NCBI RefSeq assembly: GCF_001612745.1
Contig: NZ_BDBA01000091.1
Span: 1 to 54,944 of the forward strand
Length of the DNA stretch: 54,944 nucleotides
Direction: 5' to 3'
Origin: Nocardia amamiensis NBRC 102102
GTDB lineage: Bacteria; Actinomycetota; Actinomycetes; Mycobacteriales; Mycobacteriaceae
Shown: positions 8,857-16,675 of the stretch, piece by piece
Layout: each line of letters starts with the position of its first letter
How positions within the stretch are numbered: position 1 is the stretch's first letter
The notes under the pieces: generated by a model
Databases searched by the model: none
The model's input: the letters and a program-made list of their open reading frames with translations, nothing else
Told to the model about the DNA's origin: nothing
Program-made: the position numbers and the translations under genes

Positions 8857-9413
8857 GCAGCGACTCCGTTCTCTCTGGATGGATCTCGCGACCGCGGCGT
8901 CGGCGAAGTAGCGCGCGGCCTGCAGCACCCCCGAGGTGGCTACCGAGAGGATCTACGATGGTGCTGTCGAGAACTGCGTTCGGTCGGATCTGACGAGTAG
9001 TGCACAGAAAACCGGTACGCGACATCGGCCTGGGCGAACCGGGCGAATTGCCGTACACGGCAGCGAGTTTGAGACGAATCTGATAATAAACCGCGAATCC
9101 GATTGCGAGTTGCGGAATTTCAGAGATCAGTTCCATTAGAAAATCCGGATGGTAACGACACGCGCACGATCGGACCGTGCCGCATAACATCCTGGGATGA
9201 ATTGCGAGGCGTGTGCGGTCGGCCACGCTCGGCTAGCTCTGGACGCTGGTCTTCGGCCCGGGAGCGTGGGCTCTAACGAGTGATGCCGTCGGTGTCAATG
9301 TGTGTTGTCCCACAGTCCGGATATGGCGCCTGGGTATTGACCGTTGGGAGTCCTTCCGCAATCGTGGCACAAAGTTAACAAGCGCTTAGTAAGCCCGTGA
9401 AAGGTCCGCAGTC
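8857..9413. other. 557-base intergenic region between divergent units
   Basis: It separates the DUF4239 operon (minus) from the thiolase unit (plus). The part 9000-9150 is relatively AT-rich. Short frames on both strands, including a hydrophobic minus-strand one from 9136, lack RBSs and are not supported as genes. The last 60 bases hold the thiolase operator and RBS. Confidence 0.5.
9377..9391 (+). promoter_or_regulatory. Candidate TetR-type operator before the thiolase gene
   Basis: AACAAGCGCTTAGTA has an AAGCGCTT core with nearly palindromic flanks and lies 22 bases before the thiolase ATG. The reverse complement of the element in front of the GMC gene (1666-1681) reads AATGAGCGCTTACAA, matching at most positions. 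Such AGCGCTT cores are typical of TetR repressors of lipid catabolism in mycolate actinobacteria. The regulator could be the TetR encoded at 13151. Confidence 0.45.
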
Positions 9414-10631
9414 ATGCCCGAAGCCGTCATCGTCTCCGTCGCCCGTTCGCCGATCGGTCGTGCCGGCAAAGGGTCGTTGAAGGACCTGCGGCCGGACGAC
9501 CTGGCCGCACAGATCGTGCAGGCCGCGCTGGCGAAGGTGCCCGCCCTCGGTGCGAACGACATCGATGATCTGATGCTCGGTTGCGGCCAGCCCGCCGGCG
9601 AGTCCGGCTTCAATCTCGGGCGTGTTGTGGCGATTCTGGCGGGCCTGGACCGTGTGCCCGGCACCACGGTCAACCGGTACTGCTCGTCGAGTCTGCAGAC
9701 GACCCGGATGGCGCTGCATGCGATCCGCGCCGGAGAGGGCGATGTCTTCATCTCCGCCGGTGTCGAAACCGTGAGCCGCTACGTCAAGGGAAGCGCCGAC
9801 GGCCTGCCCGGCACGGAGAACCCGGTGTTCGCGGACGCGGTAGGCCGGACCGCGAAATTCGCCGCGGGAGGCGAGATCTGGACCGACCCGCGCACGGATG
9901 ATCTGCTGCCCGACATCTACATCGCGATGGGGCAGACCGCCGAGAACGTGGCGCAGCTGTGCGGTGTGACCCGTGCCGAACAGGACGCGTTCGGCGTGCG
10001 CAGCCAGAACCTCGCCGAGGCCGCCCTCGCCAACGGGTTCTGGGAGCGTGACATCACTCCGATCACCCTGCCGGACGGCACCATCGTCTCGAAGGACGAT
10101 GGCCCGCGGCCCGGAGTCACCCTGGACAAGGTCGCCGAACTGAAGCCGGTCTTCCGGCCCGACGGGACAGTGACGGCCGCCAACTGCTGCCCGCTCAACG
10201 ACGGCGCCGCCGCGGTCGTGATCATGTCCGACACCAAGGCCGCCGAGCTGGGCTTGACGCCGCTGGCCCGGATCGTTTCGACCGGAGTCAGCGCGCTGTC
10301 CCCCGAGATCATGGGCCTGGGACCGGTCGAGGCGTCGAAGCAGGCGCTGGCCCGTGCGGGGATGAGCATCGACGACATCGACCTGGTCGAAATCAATGAA
10401 GCCTTCGCCGCGCAGGTCATCCCCTCGGCGCGGGAGCTGCGGGTCGACTTCGACAAGCTCAACGTCAACGGCGGCTCGATCGCGGTCGGACACCCGTTCG
10501 GCATGACCGGCGCCCGAATCACCAGCACATTGATCAACTCGCTGCAGTTCCACGACAAGCAGATCGGTTTGGAAACCATGTGTGTCGGTGGTGGTCAGGG
10601 GATGGCAATGGTGCTCGAGCGCCTGTCGTAA
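9414..10631 (+). CDS. Acetyl-CoA C-acyltransferase (thiolase)
   Basis: This 405-residue thiolase performs the last step of beta-oxidation, cleaving 3-ketoacyl-CoA with CoA. The nucleophilic Cys is residue 90 in VNRYCSSSLQT. Further active-site blocks are EINEAFAAQV, NGGSIAVGHPFGMTGAR (catalytic His) and CVGGGQGMAMV (second Cys) at the C-terminus. The length is normal for a degradative thiolase, and the ATG has a GAAAGG site upstream. It heads a run of plus-strand fatty-acid or steroid-type genes: two acyl-CoA dehydrogenases, TetR, PucR-type regulator and acyl-CoA synthetase. The natural substrate is not evident. Confidence 0.92.
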   Translation: MPEAVIVSVARSPIGRAGKGSLKDLRPDDLAAQIVQAALAKVPALGANDIDDLMLGCGQPAGESGFNLGRVVAILAGLDRVPGTTVNRYCSSSLQTTRMALHAIRAGEGDVFISAGVETVSRYVKGSADGLPGTENPVFADAVGRTAKFAAGGEIWTDPRTDDLLPDIYIAMGQTAENVAQLCGVTRAEQDAFGVRSQNLAEAALANGFWERDITPITLPDGTIVSKDDGPRPGVTLDKVAELKPVFRPDGTVTAANCCPLNDGAAAVVIMSDTKAAELGLTPLARIVSTGVSALSPEIMGLGPVEASKQALARAGMSIDDIDLVEINEAFAAQVIPSARELRVDFDKLNVNGGSIAVGHPFGMTGARITSTLINSLQFHDKQIGLETMCVGGGQGMAMVLERLS

Positions 10632-10756
10632 CCGCAACAACGCGTTGCTGGCGGTGAGCCGGGTGACCTGGCGGCTCCAGGGCTCGGACAAACCCGCGTG
10701 TATGGCCGAGACGGTCGCGGTGTTGGTGCCGTGATCACCGATCAGGAGGATGACAA

Positions 10757-11950
10757 ATGACGACTCCCGACGCGGTTCGCGATGATCTGCGCCGCCGGGT
10801 GGAAGCCGTACTCGCGGAGAATGATCCGGCCACTACCGATGCCGTGACTTTTCATCGAGCCAGGTTCGACGCTGGTCTGGCCTGGGTCCACTTTCCGATG
10901 GGTCTCGGTGGGCTGGCGGTCGACCGGGAACTGCAGCCGTTCGTCGACGCCTTGTTCGAGCAGGCCGGATCTCCGGGTAACAAGGCGGAGATCAACAGTA
11001 TCGGTCTGGGCATGGCCGCGCCGACGATCCTCGCTTACGGCACAGCGGAACAACGGCAGCGCTTCCTGCGTCCGCTGTGGAGCGGGGAGGAGATCTGGTG
11101 CCAGCTGTTCAGTGAACCGGGTGCCGGCTCGGACCTGGCCGCGGTCGCCACTCGGGCAGTACGCGACGGCGACGACTGGATCGTCAACGGGCAGAAGGTG
11201 TGGACCTCGGCCGCGCACAAGGCGCAGCTGGCGATCCTGGTAACGCGCACCGATCCCAGCCGGCCGAAGCACGCGGGCCTGACCTACTTCATCTGCGATA
11301 TGGCCGCCCCCGGTGTCGAGGTCCGGCCGCTGCGGCAGATCACCGGTGAGGCCGAATTCAACGAAGTCTTCCTCACCGACGTGCGGATACCGGACGCGCA
11401 CCGTCTGGGCAAGGAAGGGGAGGGCTGGCGAGTTGCGACTACCACACTGAACAACGAGCGCGTCTCGATCGGGGGGCGCGCAGTACCCCGCGAGAGCGGA
11501 GTTGTCGGTGTCGCCGCTCGTCTCTGGCGAGAATCCCCGGAAAAGCGCACCCCCGAACTGCACCATCGGTTGTTGCGTTTGTGGGTGGAAGCCGAGGTCT
11601 CGCGCCTGGCGGCAACCCGGCTGCGCCAGCAGATTGCGGGCGGTCAGCCAGGACCCGAAACATCCGCGGTCAAACTGTCGTTCGCGCGAGTCAACCAGCA
11701 GGTGTCCGGACTGGAAGTCGAACTGCGCGGTGAAGATGGCCTGCGATACGACGACTGGACCATGGTGCGCCCGGACCGGGTCGATTTCGCCGGGCGTGGC
11801 GCCGGCTACCGCTTTCTGCGGGCCAAAGGCAATTCGATCGAGGGCGGCACCTCGGAGATCCTGCGCAACATCATCGCCGAACGCGTCCTCGGCCTGCCGG
11901 GCGAAGCTCGGGCGGACAAGGACATCGCCTGGAAGGACCTGAGCCGATGA
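10757..11950 (+). CDS. Acyl-CoA dehydrogenase, first subunit of a pair
   Basis: The 397-residue acyl-CoA dehydrogenase has a strong AGGAGG ribosome site. Landmarks are LFSEPGAGSDLA and GQKVWTSAAH in the middle domain, and a C-terminal GTSEILRNIIAERVLGLP that in this family contacts FAD. The usual Glu-bearing GGxGY segment before it is absent; the residues there are RYDDWTMV. The stop overlaps the ATG of a second dehydrogenase (ATGA) that has the complementary Glu-bearing segment. This matches alpha2beta2 FadE pairs such as ChsE1-ChsE2 of cholesterol side-chain degradation, where two unlike subunits share the active sites. A heteromer is therefore inferred; the substrate could be a steroid or another branched acyl-CoA. 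Confidence 0.9.
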   Translation: MTTPDAVRDDLRRRVEAVLAENDPATTDAVTFHRARFDAGLAWVHFPMGLGGLAVDRELQPFVDALFEQAGSPGNKAEINSIGLGMAAPTILAYGTAEQRQRFLRPLWSGEEIWCQLFSEPGAGSDLAAVATRAVRDGDDWIVNGQKVWTSAAHKAQLAILVTRTDPSRPKHAGLTYFICDMAAPGVEVRPLRQITGEAEFNEVFLTDVRIPDAHRLGKEGEGWRVATTTLNNERVSIGGRAVPRESGVVGVAARLWRESPEKRTPELHHRLLRLWVEAEVSRLAATRLRQQIAGGQPGPETSAVKLSFARVNQQVSGLEVELRGEDGLRYDDWTMVRPDRVDFAGRGAGYRFLRAKGNSIEGGTSEILRNIIAERVLGLPGEARADKDIAWKDLSR

Positions 11951-13080
11951 GCGACATCCTGCTGCTCGACACCGATGTCGAGACCTCCTTGCGGAGCGCG
12001 GTGCGTGACCTGCTCACCGCGCGATGTGATCCGGCCGCGGTGGCGCGGGCCTACGAGGGCGATCGGACACTGACCCGCACACTGTGGAAATCGATCGCCG
12101 ACGACCTCGGGCTGGCTGGGCTCCTCATCCCCGAGAACCGCGGCGGAGCCGGCGGCACGGCTCGTGATGCCGCCGTCGTCCTCGAGGAGCTCGGACGCTT
12201 CGTCGCGCCGGTACCGTTTCTGACCAATAGCGTGATCGCGGCGACCGTCTTGCTCGCCGGGGACTCCGCCCTGGTCGGCCAGCTCGGCGGCGGTGAATGC
12301 ACCGCAGCGCTTCTGACGCCGTTCTCCACCGTGTCGGTGCATGAGGTCCCGACACTGACCGCTGATGCTGCCGGCCGGGTGTCGGGCCGCGTCACCAGCG
12401 TCGTCGGCGCGCTCGACGCCGATGTGCTGCTGGCCGCCGTGCAGACCGCGAACGGTACGGAAGTCCACGCGCTGGCGGCCGCCGCGGTCGCGATCGAGCC
12501 GGTGGTCTCCCTGGACATGACCCGCCCCCTGGCCGACGTCCGGGTCGACTCCGTGCCAGGCCGGATCGTTGTCCCAGCCGAATCGGGTTCGGCAGCACTG
12601 CAATCGGGCTTGACGCTGGGCGCCGCGCTGCTGGCGTCCGAGCAAGCGGGGCTCGCGGTCCGGTGCCTGGAGTCAACCGTCGAATATCTGCAGCTGCGCC
12701 GCCAGTTCGGCCGGGTGGTCGGCGGATTCCAGGCGCTCAAACACCGCCTCGCCGACCTCTACGTCGAGGTCGAGTCGGCCTCGGCTGCCGCACGATATGC
12801 GGCGGGAACGCACGCCGCGGCCGACTCCGACAGCGCGATCGCCACCGCCGTCGCCGCTTCGTACTGCAGTGACATCGCGGTGCGTGCCGCTGAGGAGGCC
12901 ATCCAACTGCACGGCGGGATCGGCATGACGTGGGAGCACCCGGCACATCTGTACCTCAAACGCGCCAAGGCAGACCAGATCGGACTGGGAAGTCCCGGCC
13001 ACCATCGGGCGGTTCTGGCAGACCTCGTCGGGCTGCCGCTGGACAGCGATCGCACCTCCCGGGAGGAGACCACGTGGTAA
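11947..13080 (+). CDS. Acyl-CoA dehydrogenase, second subunit of a pair
   Basis: The 377-residue protein is a diverged acyl-CoA dehydrogenase starting at the ATG that overlaps the previous stop. The N-terminal domain has the helical pattern of the family, including LLIPENRGGAGGTARDAAVV. The C-terminal part holds QLHGGIGMTWEHPAHLYLKR, where the Glu of TWEHP is in the place of the usual catalytic base. It lacks the EGTxEI block found at the end of its partner. The two appear complementary and would form a heterotetramer. Coupling by overlap supports equal expression. Confidence 0.88.
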   Translation: MSDILLLDTDVETSLRSAVRDLLTARCDPAAVARAYEGDRTLTRTLWKSIADDLGLAGLLIPENRGGAGGTARDAAVVLEELGRFVAPVPFLTNSVIAATVLLAGDSALVGQLGGGECTAALLTPFSTVSVHEVPTLTADAAGRVSGRVTSVVGALDADVLLAAVQTANGTEVHALAAAAVAIEPVVSLDMTRPLADVRVDSVPGRIVVPAESGSAALQSGLTLGAALLASEQAGLAVRCLESTVEYLQLRRQFGRVVGGFQALKHRLADLYVEVESASAAARYAAGTHAAADSDSAIATAVAASYCSDIAVRAAEEAIQLHGGIGMTWEHPAHLYLKRAKADQIGLGSPGHHRAVLADLVGLPLDSDRTSREETTW

Positions 13081-13082
13081 CC

Positions 13083-13099
13083 CTGAACGTGCTGTTCAG
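13083..13099. promoter_or_regulatory. Inverted repeat before the TetR gene
   Basis: CTGAAC-GTGCT-GTTCAG is a perfect six-base inverted repeat with a five-base spacer. It lies just after the stop of the second acyl-CoA dehydrogenase and about 50 bases before the TetR start. An autoregulatory operator is the simplest reading; it is too short to terminate transcription. Confidence 0.4.
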
Positions 13100-13150
13100 T
13101 GGTGCCGACACCGGCGGACCAGCGCTCGCTGGTCGAGCCATCCGGTCCAG

Positions 13151-13750
13151 GTGACCGATACAGCGGACCGCTCGCGCGCGGAGGAAACCCGAGCACGGCT
13201 GCTCGACGCAGCCGTGGCCGCCTTCGCGGAACGGGGCTTCCACGGCTCGACAACCCGCGACATCACAGCGATCGCCGGAGTGAGCACCGGAGCCATCTAT
13301 GTACACCACCGCTCCAAGGAAGAGTTGCTCTGCGCGATCTCGCGTACCGGTCATCTGGACACATTGGCGCGTGTCCGCACTGCCATCGCCTCGGCACAAG
13401 ATCCCGCCGACCAACTCATGGCGTTCATGCGGGAGTTCGCCATCCATCACGCACGTGCCCACACCGTGGCGCGGATCATCAACTACGAGCTCACAGCCAT
13501 GAGCGACGAACACCAGCAAGAGATCAGGAAAATCCGGCGGGCGATCGAAAGCGAGGTCAGGAGCTTGATCGAGAAAGGTATCGCCACCGGGGCGTTCGAG
13601 AACTCGAATACTCACATGACCGCCACCGCCCTGCTCTCGCTGGGGATCGATATCACGCGCTGGTACCGTGAGGACGGTTCCTGGTCACCGGAAGACATCG
13701 GTGACTATTACGTGGAGCTTGCACTCCGAATAGTCGGTGGCGGAAAGTAG
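13151..13750 (+). CDS. TetR-family regulator
   Basis: The 199-residue regulator starts at GTG (MTDTADRSRAEETRARLLDA). Residues 12-58 are a typical TetR DNA-binding domain with AAFAERGFHGSTTRDITAIAG and VSTGAIYVHHRSKEEL. The C-terminal domain (60-199) is all helical, with Trp and Tyr residues suited to a hydrophobic acyl-CoA-like ligand. It sits inside a lipid-catabolic gene run, so KstR2-like control of the neighbours is plausible but not shown. Candidate operators are the inverted repeat just upstream and the AGCGCTT element at 9377. The next regulator gene follows closely. Confidence 0.85.
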   Translation: MTDTADRSRAEETRARLLDAAVAAFAERGFHGSTTRDITAIAGVSTGAIYVHHRSKEELLCAISRTGHLDTLARVRTAIASAQDPADQLMAFMREFAIHHARAHTVARIINYELTAMSDEHQQEIRKIRRAIESEVRSLIEKGIATGAFENSNTHMTATALLSLGIDITRWYREDGSWSPEDIGDYYVELALRIVGGGK

Positions 13751-13802
13751 GAATGCCGAGCCCGCTCGTGCGGGTCGGGCGGCATCACAAGGTGATCCGG
13801 AC

Positions 13803-15038
13803 ATGCGGCACAGCAACGGCGCCGAACTGCTCGCGAAGATCGCGGGCGGATTGAATCAGCATGCCCTGGCCTTGTCCGAGCGTTTGACGGAGCAGATGCT
13901 CGCGATCGAGCCGGAACTGCGTGGCGACGGCCGGGTGGAATCTCTGCTGCGCGCCAGCGTCACCGGCAACGTGGTGATCGCATTGCACGTCTATGAGCTG
14001 GGTCTGGACATCGAGGAGCTCGATGCCCCGGCCGAGGCGCTGGAGTACGCCCGCCGCATGGCCCAGCGCGGCACCTCGGTCACCGCGCTGCTACGGGCGT
14101 ACCGCATCGGCCAGCGGCTGTTCATCGACCATATGCTCGCTGAGATCACCACCGCGACGAACGACCGCGAACTGGTCGCGGCGGCGGTGGCCGAAATGAC
14201 CGACCGCTCGTTCGCCTACACCGATCGGGTCACGCAGCAAGTCGTGACTGCCTACCAGGACGAGCGGGACCGGTGGCTGCAGAACCAGATGGCGGTCCGC
14301 ACAGCCCGGGTGCGCTCGCTCCTGTCCGGGCAGCGCGTCGACCGGGGTGACAGCGAACGCGCGCTGGGGTATCGACTCGACCGGACGCATGTCGGCCTGG
14401 TCGTCTGGTCCGATGCCGGCGCCGATCAACTGCGTGCGGCCAAACAACTGGCGACGGCCATCGCCGACCACCTGCGCTGCCAAGGACAACCGCTGCTGAT
14501 CCCGGCCGACGAATCGACCCTGTGGGCGTGGCTTCCGCAACCGGAACTGGACATCGACCCGGCCGTGGTGAACACGCCGAAGGCGACATGGGTTTCGGTA
14601 GGCAGGCCTGCCACCGGGCTCGATGGCTTCCGACTGACCCACCGTCAAGCGACACAAGCGCAGGTGGTCGCGATGTCTGCCCCCGCGCCGCAGCGTGCCG
14701 CGGTGTCGTGTTCGGCGGATATCGGGCCGATCGCGCTGATGTGCTCCGATCTGGCCGCCGCCCGGGCATGGATCGGCGAAATCCTCGGGCCGCTGGCGCA
14801 GGACGACGATGCCACCGCGCAGCTCCGCGAGACGGCTCGCGTCTTCCTGGAGACCAACGGCAGCTTCCAGGCGACGGCTGAGCGGCTGGTCCTGCACCGC
14901 AACACCGTCCAGTACCGGGTCCGCAAGGCGGAGGCAGCACTGGGGCATCCGCTGCGGGAGGGGCGACTGAACGTCGAGGTCGCCCTGCTGGCCTGCCGAT
15001 GGTTGGGGGCGACCGTACTGCAACCGGGCAACGGCTGA
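13803..15038 (+). CDS. PucR/CdaR-type transcriptional regulator
   Basis: The 411-residue regulator is placed at ATG 13803, which has AAGGTGA eight bases upstream. A GTG at 13737 would add 22 residues and overlap the TetR stop. The N-terminal 150 residues resemble the helical RsbRD-like domain of actinobacterial PucR-type proteins (LLRAYRIGQRLFIDHMLAEI). A central GGDEF-like domain follows (about 180-320). The C-terminal helix-turn-helix holds the conserved ETARVFLETNGSFQATAERL and LHRNTVQYRVRKAEAALG. Such proteins usually activate nearby catabolic genes, here probably the synthetase and DUF3556 unit downstream. Confidence 0.85.
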   Translation: MRHSNGAELLAKIAGGLNQHALALSERLTEQMLAIEPELRGDGRVESLLRASVTGNVVIALHVYELGLDIEELDAPAEALEYARRMAQRGTSVTALLRAYRIGQRLFIDHMLAEITTATNDRELVAAAVAEMTDRSFAYTDRVTQQVVTAYQDERDRWLQNQMAVRTARVRSLLSGQRVDRGDSERALGYRLDRTHVGLVVWSDAGADQLRAAKQLATAIADHLRCQGQPLLIPADESTLWAWLPQPELDIDPAVVNTPKATWVSVGRPATGLDGFRLTHRQATQAQVVAMSAPAPQRAAVSCSADIGPIALMCSDLAAARAWIGEILGPLAQDDDATAQLRETARVFLETNGSFQATAERLVLHRNTVQYRVRKAEAALGHPLREGRLNVEVALLACRWLGATVLQPGNG

Positions 15039-15130
15039 GACAACTGTCGTGCGGCGCGCACGATCACTCCGCATATCTTCATGCGCCCGCACTATGGTCC
15101 GGGTCACATCACCTTCCTAACGTGGCGTTC

Positions 15131-15149
15131 ACGCAGCGAGCTGCTGCGT
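15131..15149 (+). promoter_or_regulatory. Perfect inverted repeat before the acyl-CoA synthetase
   Basis: ACGCAGC-GAGCT-GCTGCGT has perfect seven-base arms and a five-base spacer. It ends four bases before the AAGGAG ribosome site (15154-15159) of the synthetase gene. It could be an operator for the PucR-type or TetR regulator, or a hairpin that influences ribosome access. The rest of 15039-15165 shows no gene. Confidence 0.45.
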
Positions 15150-15165
15150 TAGCAAGGAGATTGAC

Positions 15166-16641
15166 ATGCACTTCGCCGCCCTCCCGGATGTACGCGCCGG
15201 GATCTTCCCCGCGGACCCGTGTCTTGCCGACGACCTGCGGCGGATCACCAACGGAGAGTTCCTCGACCTCGTGCGGAAGTACGCCGATCGGTTGTCGAAG
15301 GCCGGGATCGGGTACGGCGACGTTATCGCCGTGATGTTGCCCAACCGGCTCGAATTGATCGTGGCGTTGTTCGCGGCTTGGCGGCTGGGTGCCGCGGCGA
15401 CACCGGTCAACCCGTCGCTGACCCCGGCCGAGGTGCGATACCAGTTGAACGATGCCCACGCTCGGGTAGTGGTCTGTGCCGACGACGGCGAGTCCGGTGA
15501 TGTCGATGTGCCGCCGCGGCTGTCGGTGCCGGAGCTGGATCGGCACGAAGGCCGTGCGGGCGGCGTAGACGCGACCGAGTTCTCCGACGACACACTGGCG
15601 TTGATCATCTACACCAGCGGGTCCACCGGAAGCCCGAAGGGCGTCGAGCTCACCCACGCGAACATCATGGCGATGGCCGAAACGATGGTCGCGAGCATGC
15701 GATTGACCGCTGATGATCACAGCCTGCTCATCTTGCCGCTGTTCCATGTCAACGGCATCGTCGTCAGCGTGCTGTCGCCGCTGCTGGCCGGCGGCCGGAC
15801 CACAGTCGCGGGCCGGTTCTCGCCACAGACGTTTTTCGAGAAGCTCGAGGCGGCGCGGCCGACCTACTTCTCCGCGGTGCCGACCATCTACGCCCTGCTG
15901 TCGGCGCTGCCCCTGTCCGTCCGGCCCGACACCTCCTCGGTCCGATTCGCCCTCTGCGGTGCCGCTCCGATGCCTGTCGAGCTGCTCGTGCGGTTCGAGG
16001 AGCGCTACCGAATCCCGATCTACGAAGGCTACGGCCTCTCGGAGGCAACGTGTGCGAGCGCGAGCAATCCGCTCGACGGTGTTCGGAAACCCGGCACCGT
16101 CGGCATCGCGCTACCGGGACAGGAGATCGCCGTCGTCGACAGTGACGGCACCTTCCGCACCGACGGATCAGCCGGCGAAGTCGTGATCAAAGGCCCGACG
16201 GTGATGCGGGGATATCTGGGCCGGCCGGAGGAGACCGCGAAGGTGATCGTCGACGGCTGGCTGCACACCGGAGACATCGGCCGCATCGACACCGACGGCT
16301 ATCTCACGCTGGTCGACCGCGTCAAGGACATGATCATCCGCGGCGGCGAGAACATCTCTCCCAAGGAGATCGAGTCCGCGATCTACACCCACCCCGAGGT
16401 GTTCGAGGCCGCCGTGATCGGGCGACCCCACCCCGTATACGGCGAAGTGCCCGTCGCCTTCGTTTGCTATCGCGATGGCACCGCGGTCGAGCCGGAACAG
16501 ATGCTCGAGCATCTCCGGAAGTCCTTGGCCAAGTACAAACTTCCCGAACTGATCGTGACCGTCGACGAGATCCCGAAGAACCCGGTCGGGAAGATCGACA
16601 AGCCGACTCTGCGCGCCCGCTCGGTGGAAGCGCGACTCTGA
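15166..16641 (+). CDS. Acyl-CoA synthetase (class I adenylate-forming enzyme)
   Basis: The 491-residue enzyme activates a carboxylic acid with ATP and CoA. The ATP/AMP motif IYTSGSTGSPKGVELTH is near residue 145. Further on are YEGYGLSEATC (the YGxTE block), GWLHTGDIGRIDTDGYL and DRVKDMIIRGGENISPKEIE. The C-terminal NPVGKIDKPTLR carries the catalytic Lys of the adenylation half-reaction. The start has a near-perfect ribosome site. It is shorter than long-chain FadD proteins, fitting short/medium-chain or ring-derived acids. It feeds logically into the dehydrogenase and thiolase genes upstream. Confidence 0.92.
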   Translation: MHFAALPDVRAGIFPADPCLADDLRRITNGEFLDLVRKYADRLSKAGIGYGDVIAVMLPNRLELIVALFAAWRLGAAATPVNPSLTPAEVRYQLNDAHARVVVCADDGESGDVDVPPRLSVPELDRHEGRAGGVDATEFSDDTLALIIYTSGSTGSPKGVELTHANIMAMAETMVASMRLTADDHSLLILPLFHVNGIVVSVLSPLLAGGRTTVAGRFSPQTFFEKLEAARPTYFSAVPTIYALLSALPLSVRPDTSSVRFALCGAAPMPVELLVRFEERYRIPIYEGYGLSEATCASASNPLDGVRKPGTVGIALPGQEIAVVDSDGTFRTDGSAGEVVIKGPTVMRGYLGRPEETAKVIVDGWLHTGDIGRIDTDGYLTLVDRVKDMIIRGGENISPKEIESAIYTHPEVFEAAVIGRPHPVYGEVPVAFVCYRDGTAVEPEQMLEHLRKSLAKYKLPELIVTVDEIPKNPVGKIDKPTLRARSVEARL

Positions 16642-16675
16642 CTCTTCAGTTTTCCTCTCGAAAGACAGGCCTGCC

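Noticed and set aside
8857..9136. Minus-strand hydrophobic frame starting MELISEIPQLAIGFAVYYQ
   Set aside because: The start looks protein-like and the DNA is AT-richer, but no RBS is present and the frame becomes Arg-rich and runs into the DUF4239 gene.
10632..10756. CAACGCGTTG palindrome after the thiolase as terminator
   Set aside because: The stem is only five pairs without loop and without a T-run; the dehydrogenase genes probably continue the transcript.
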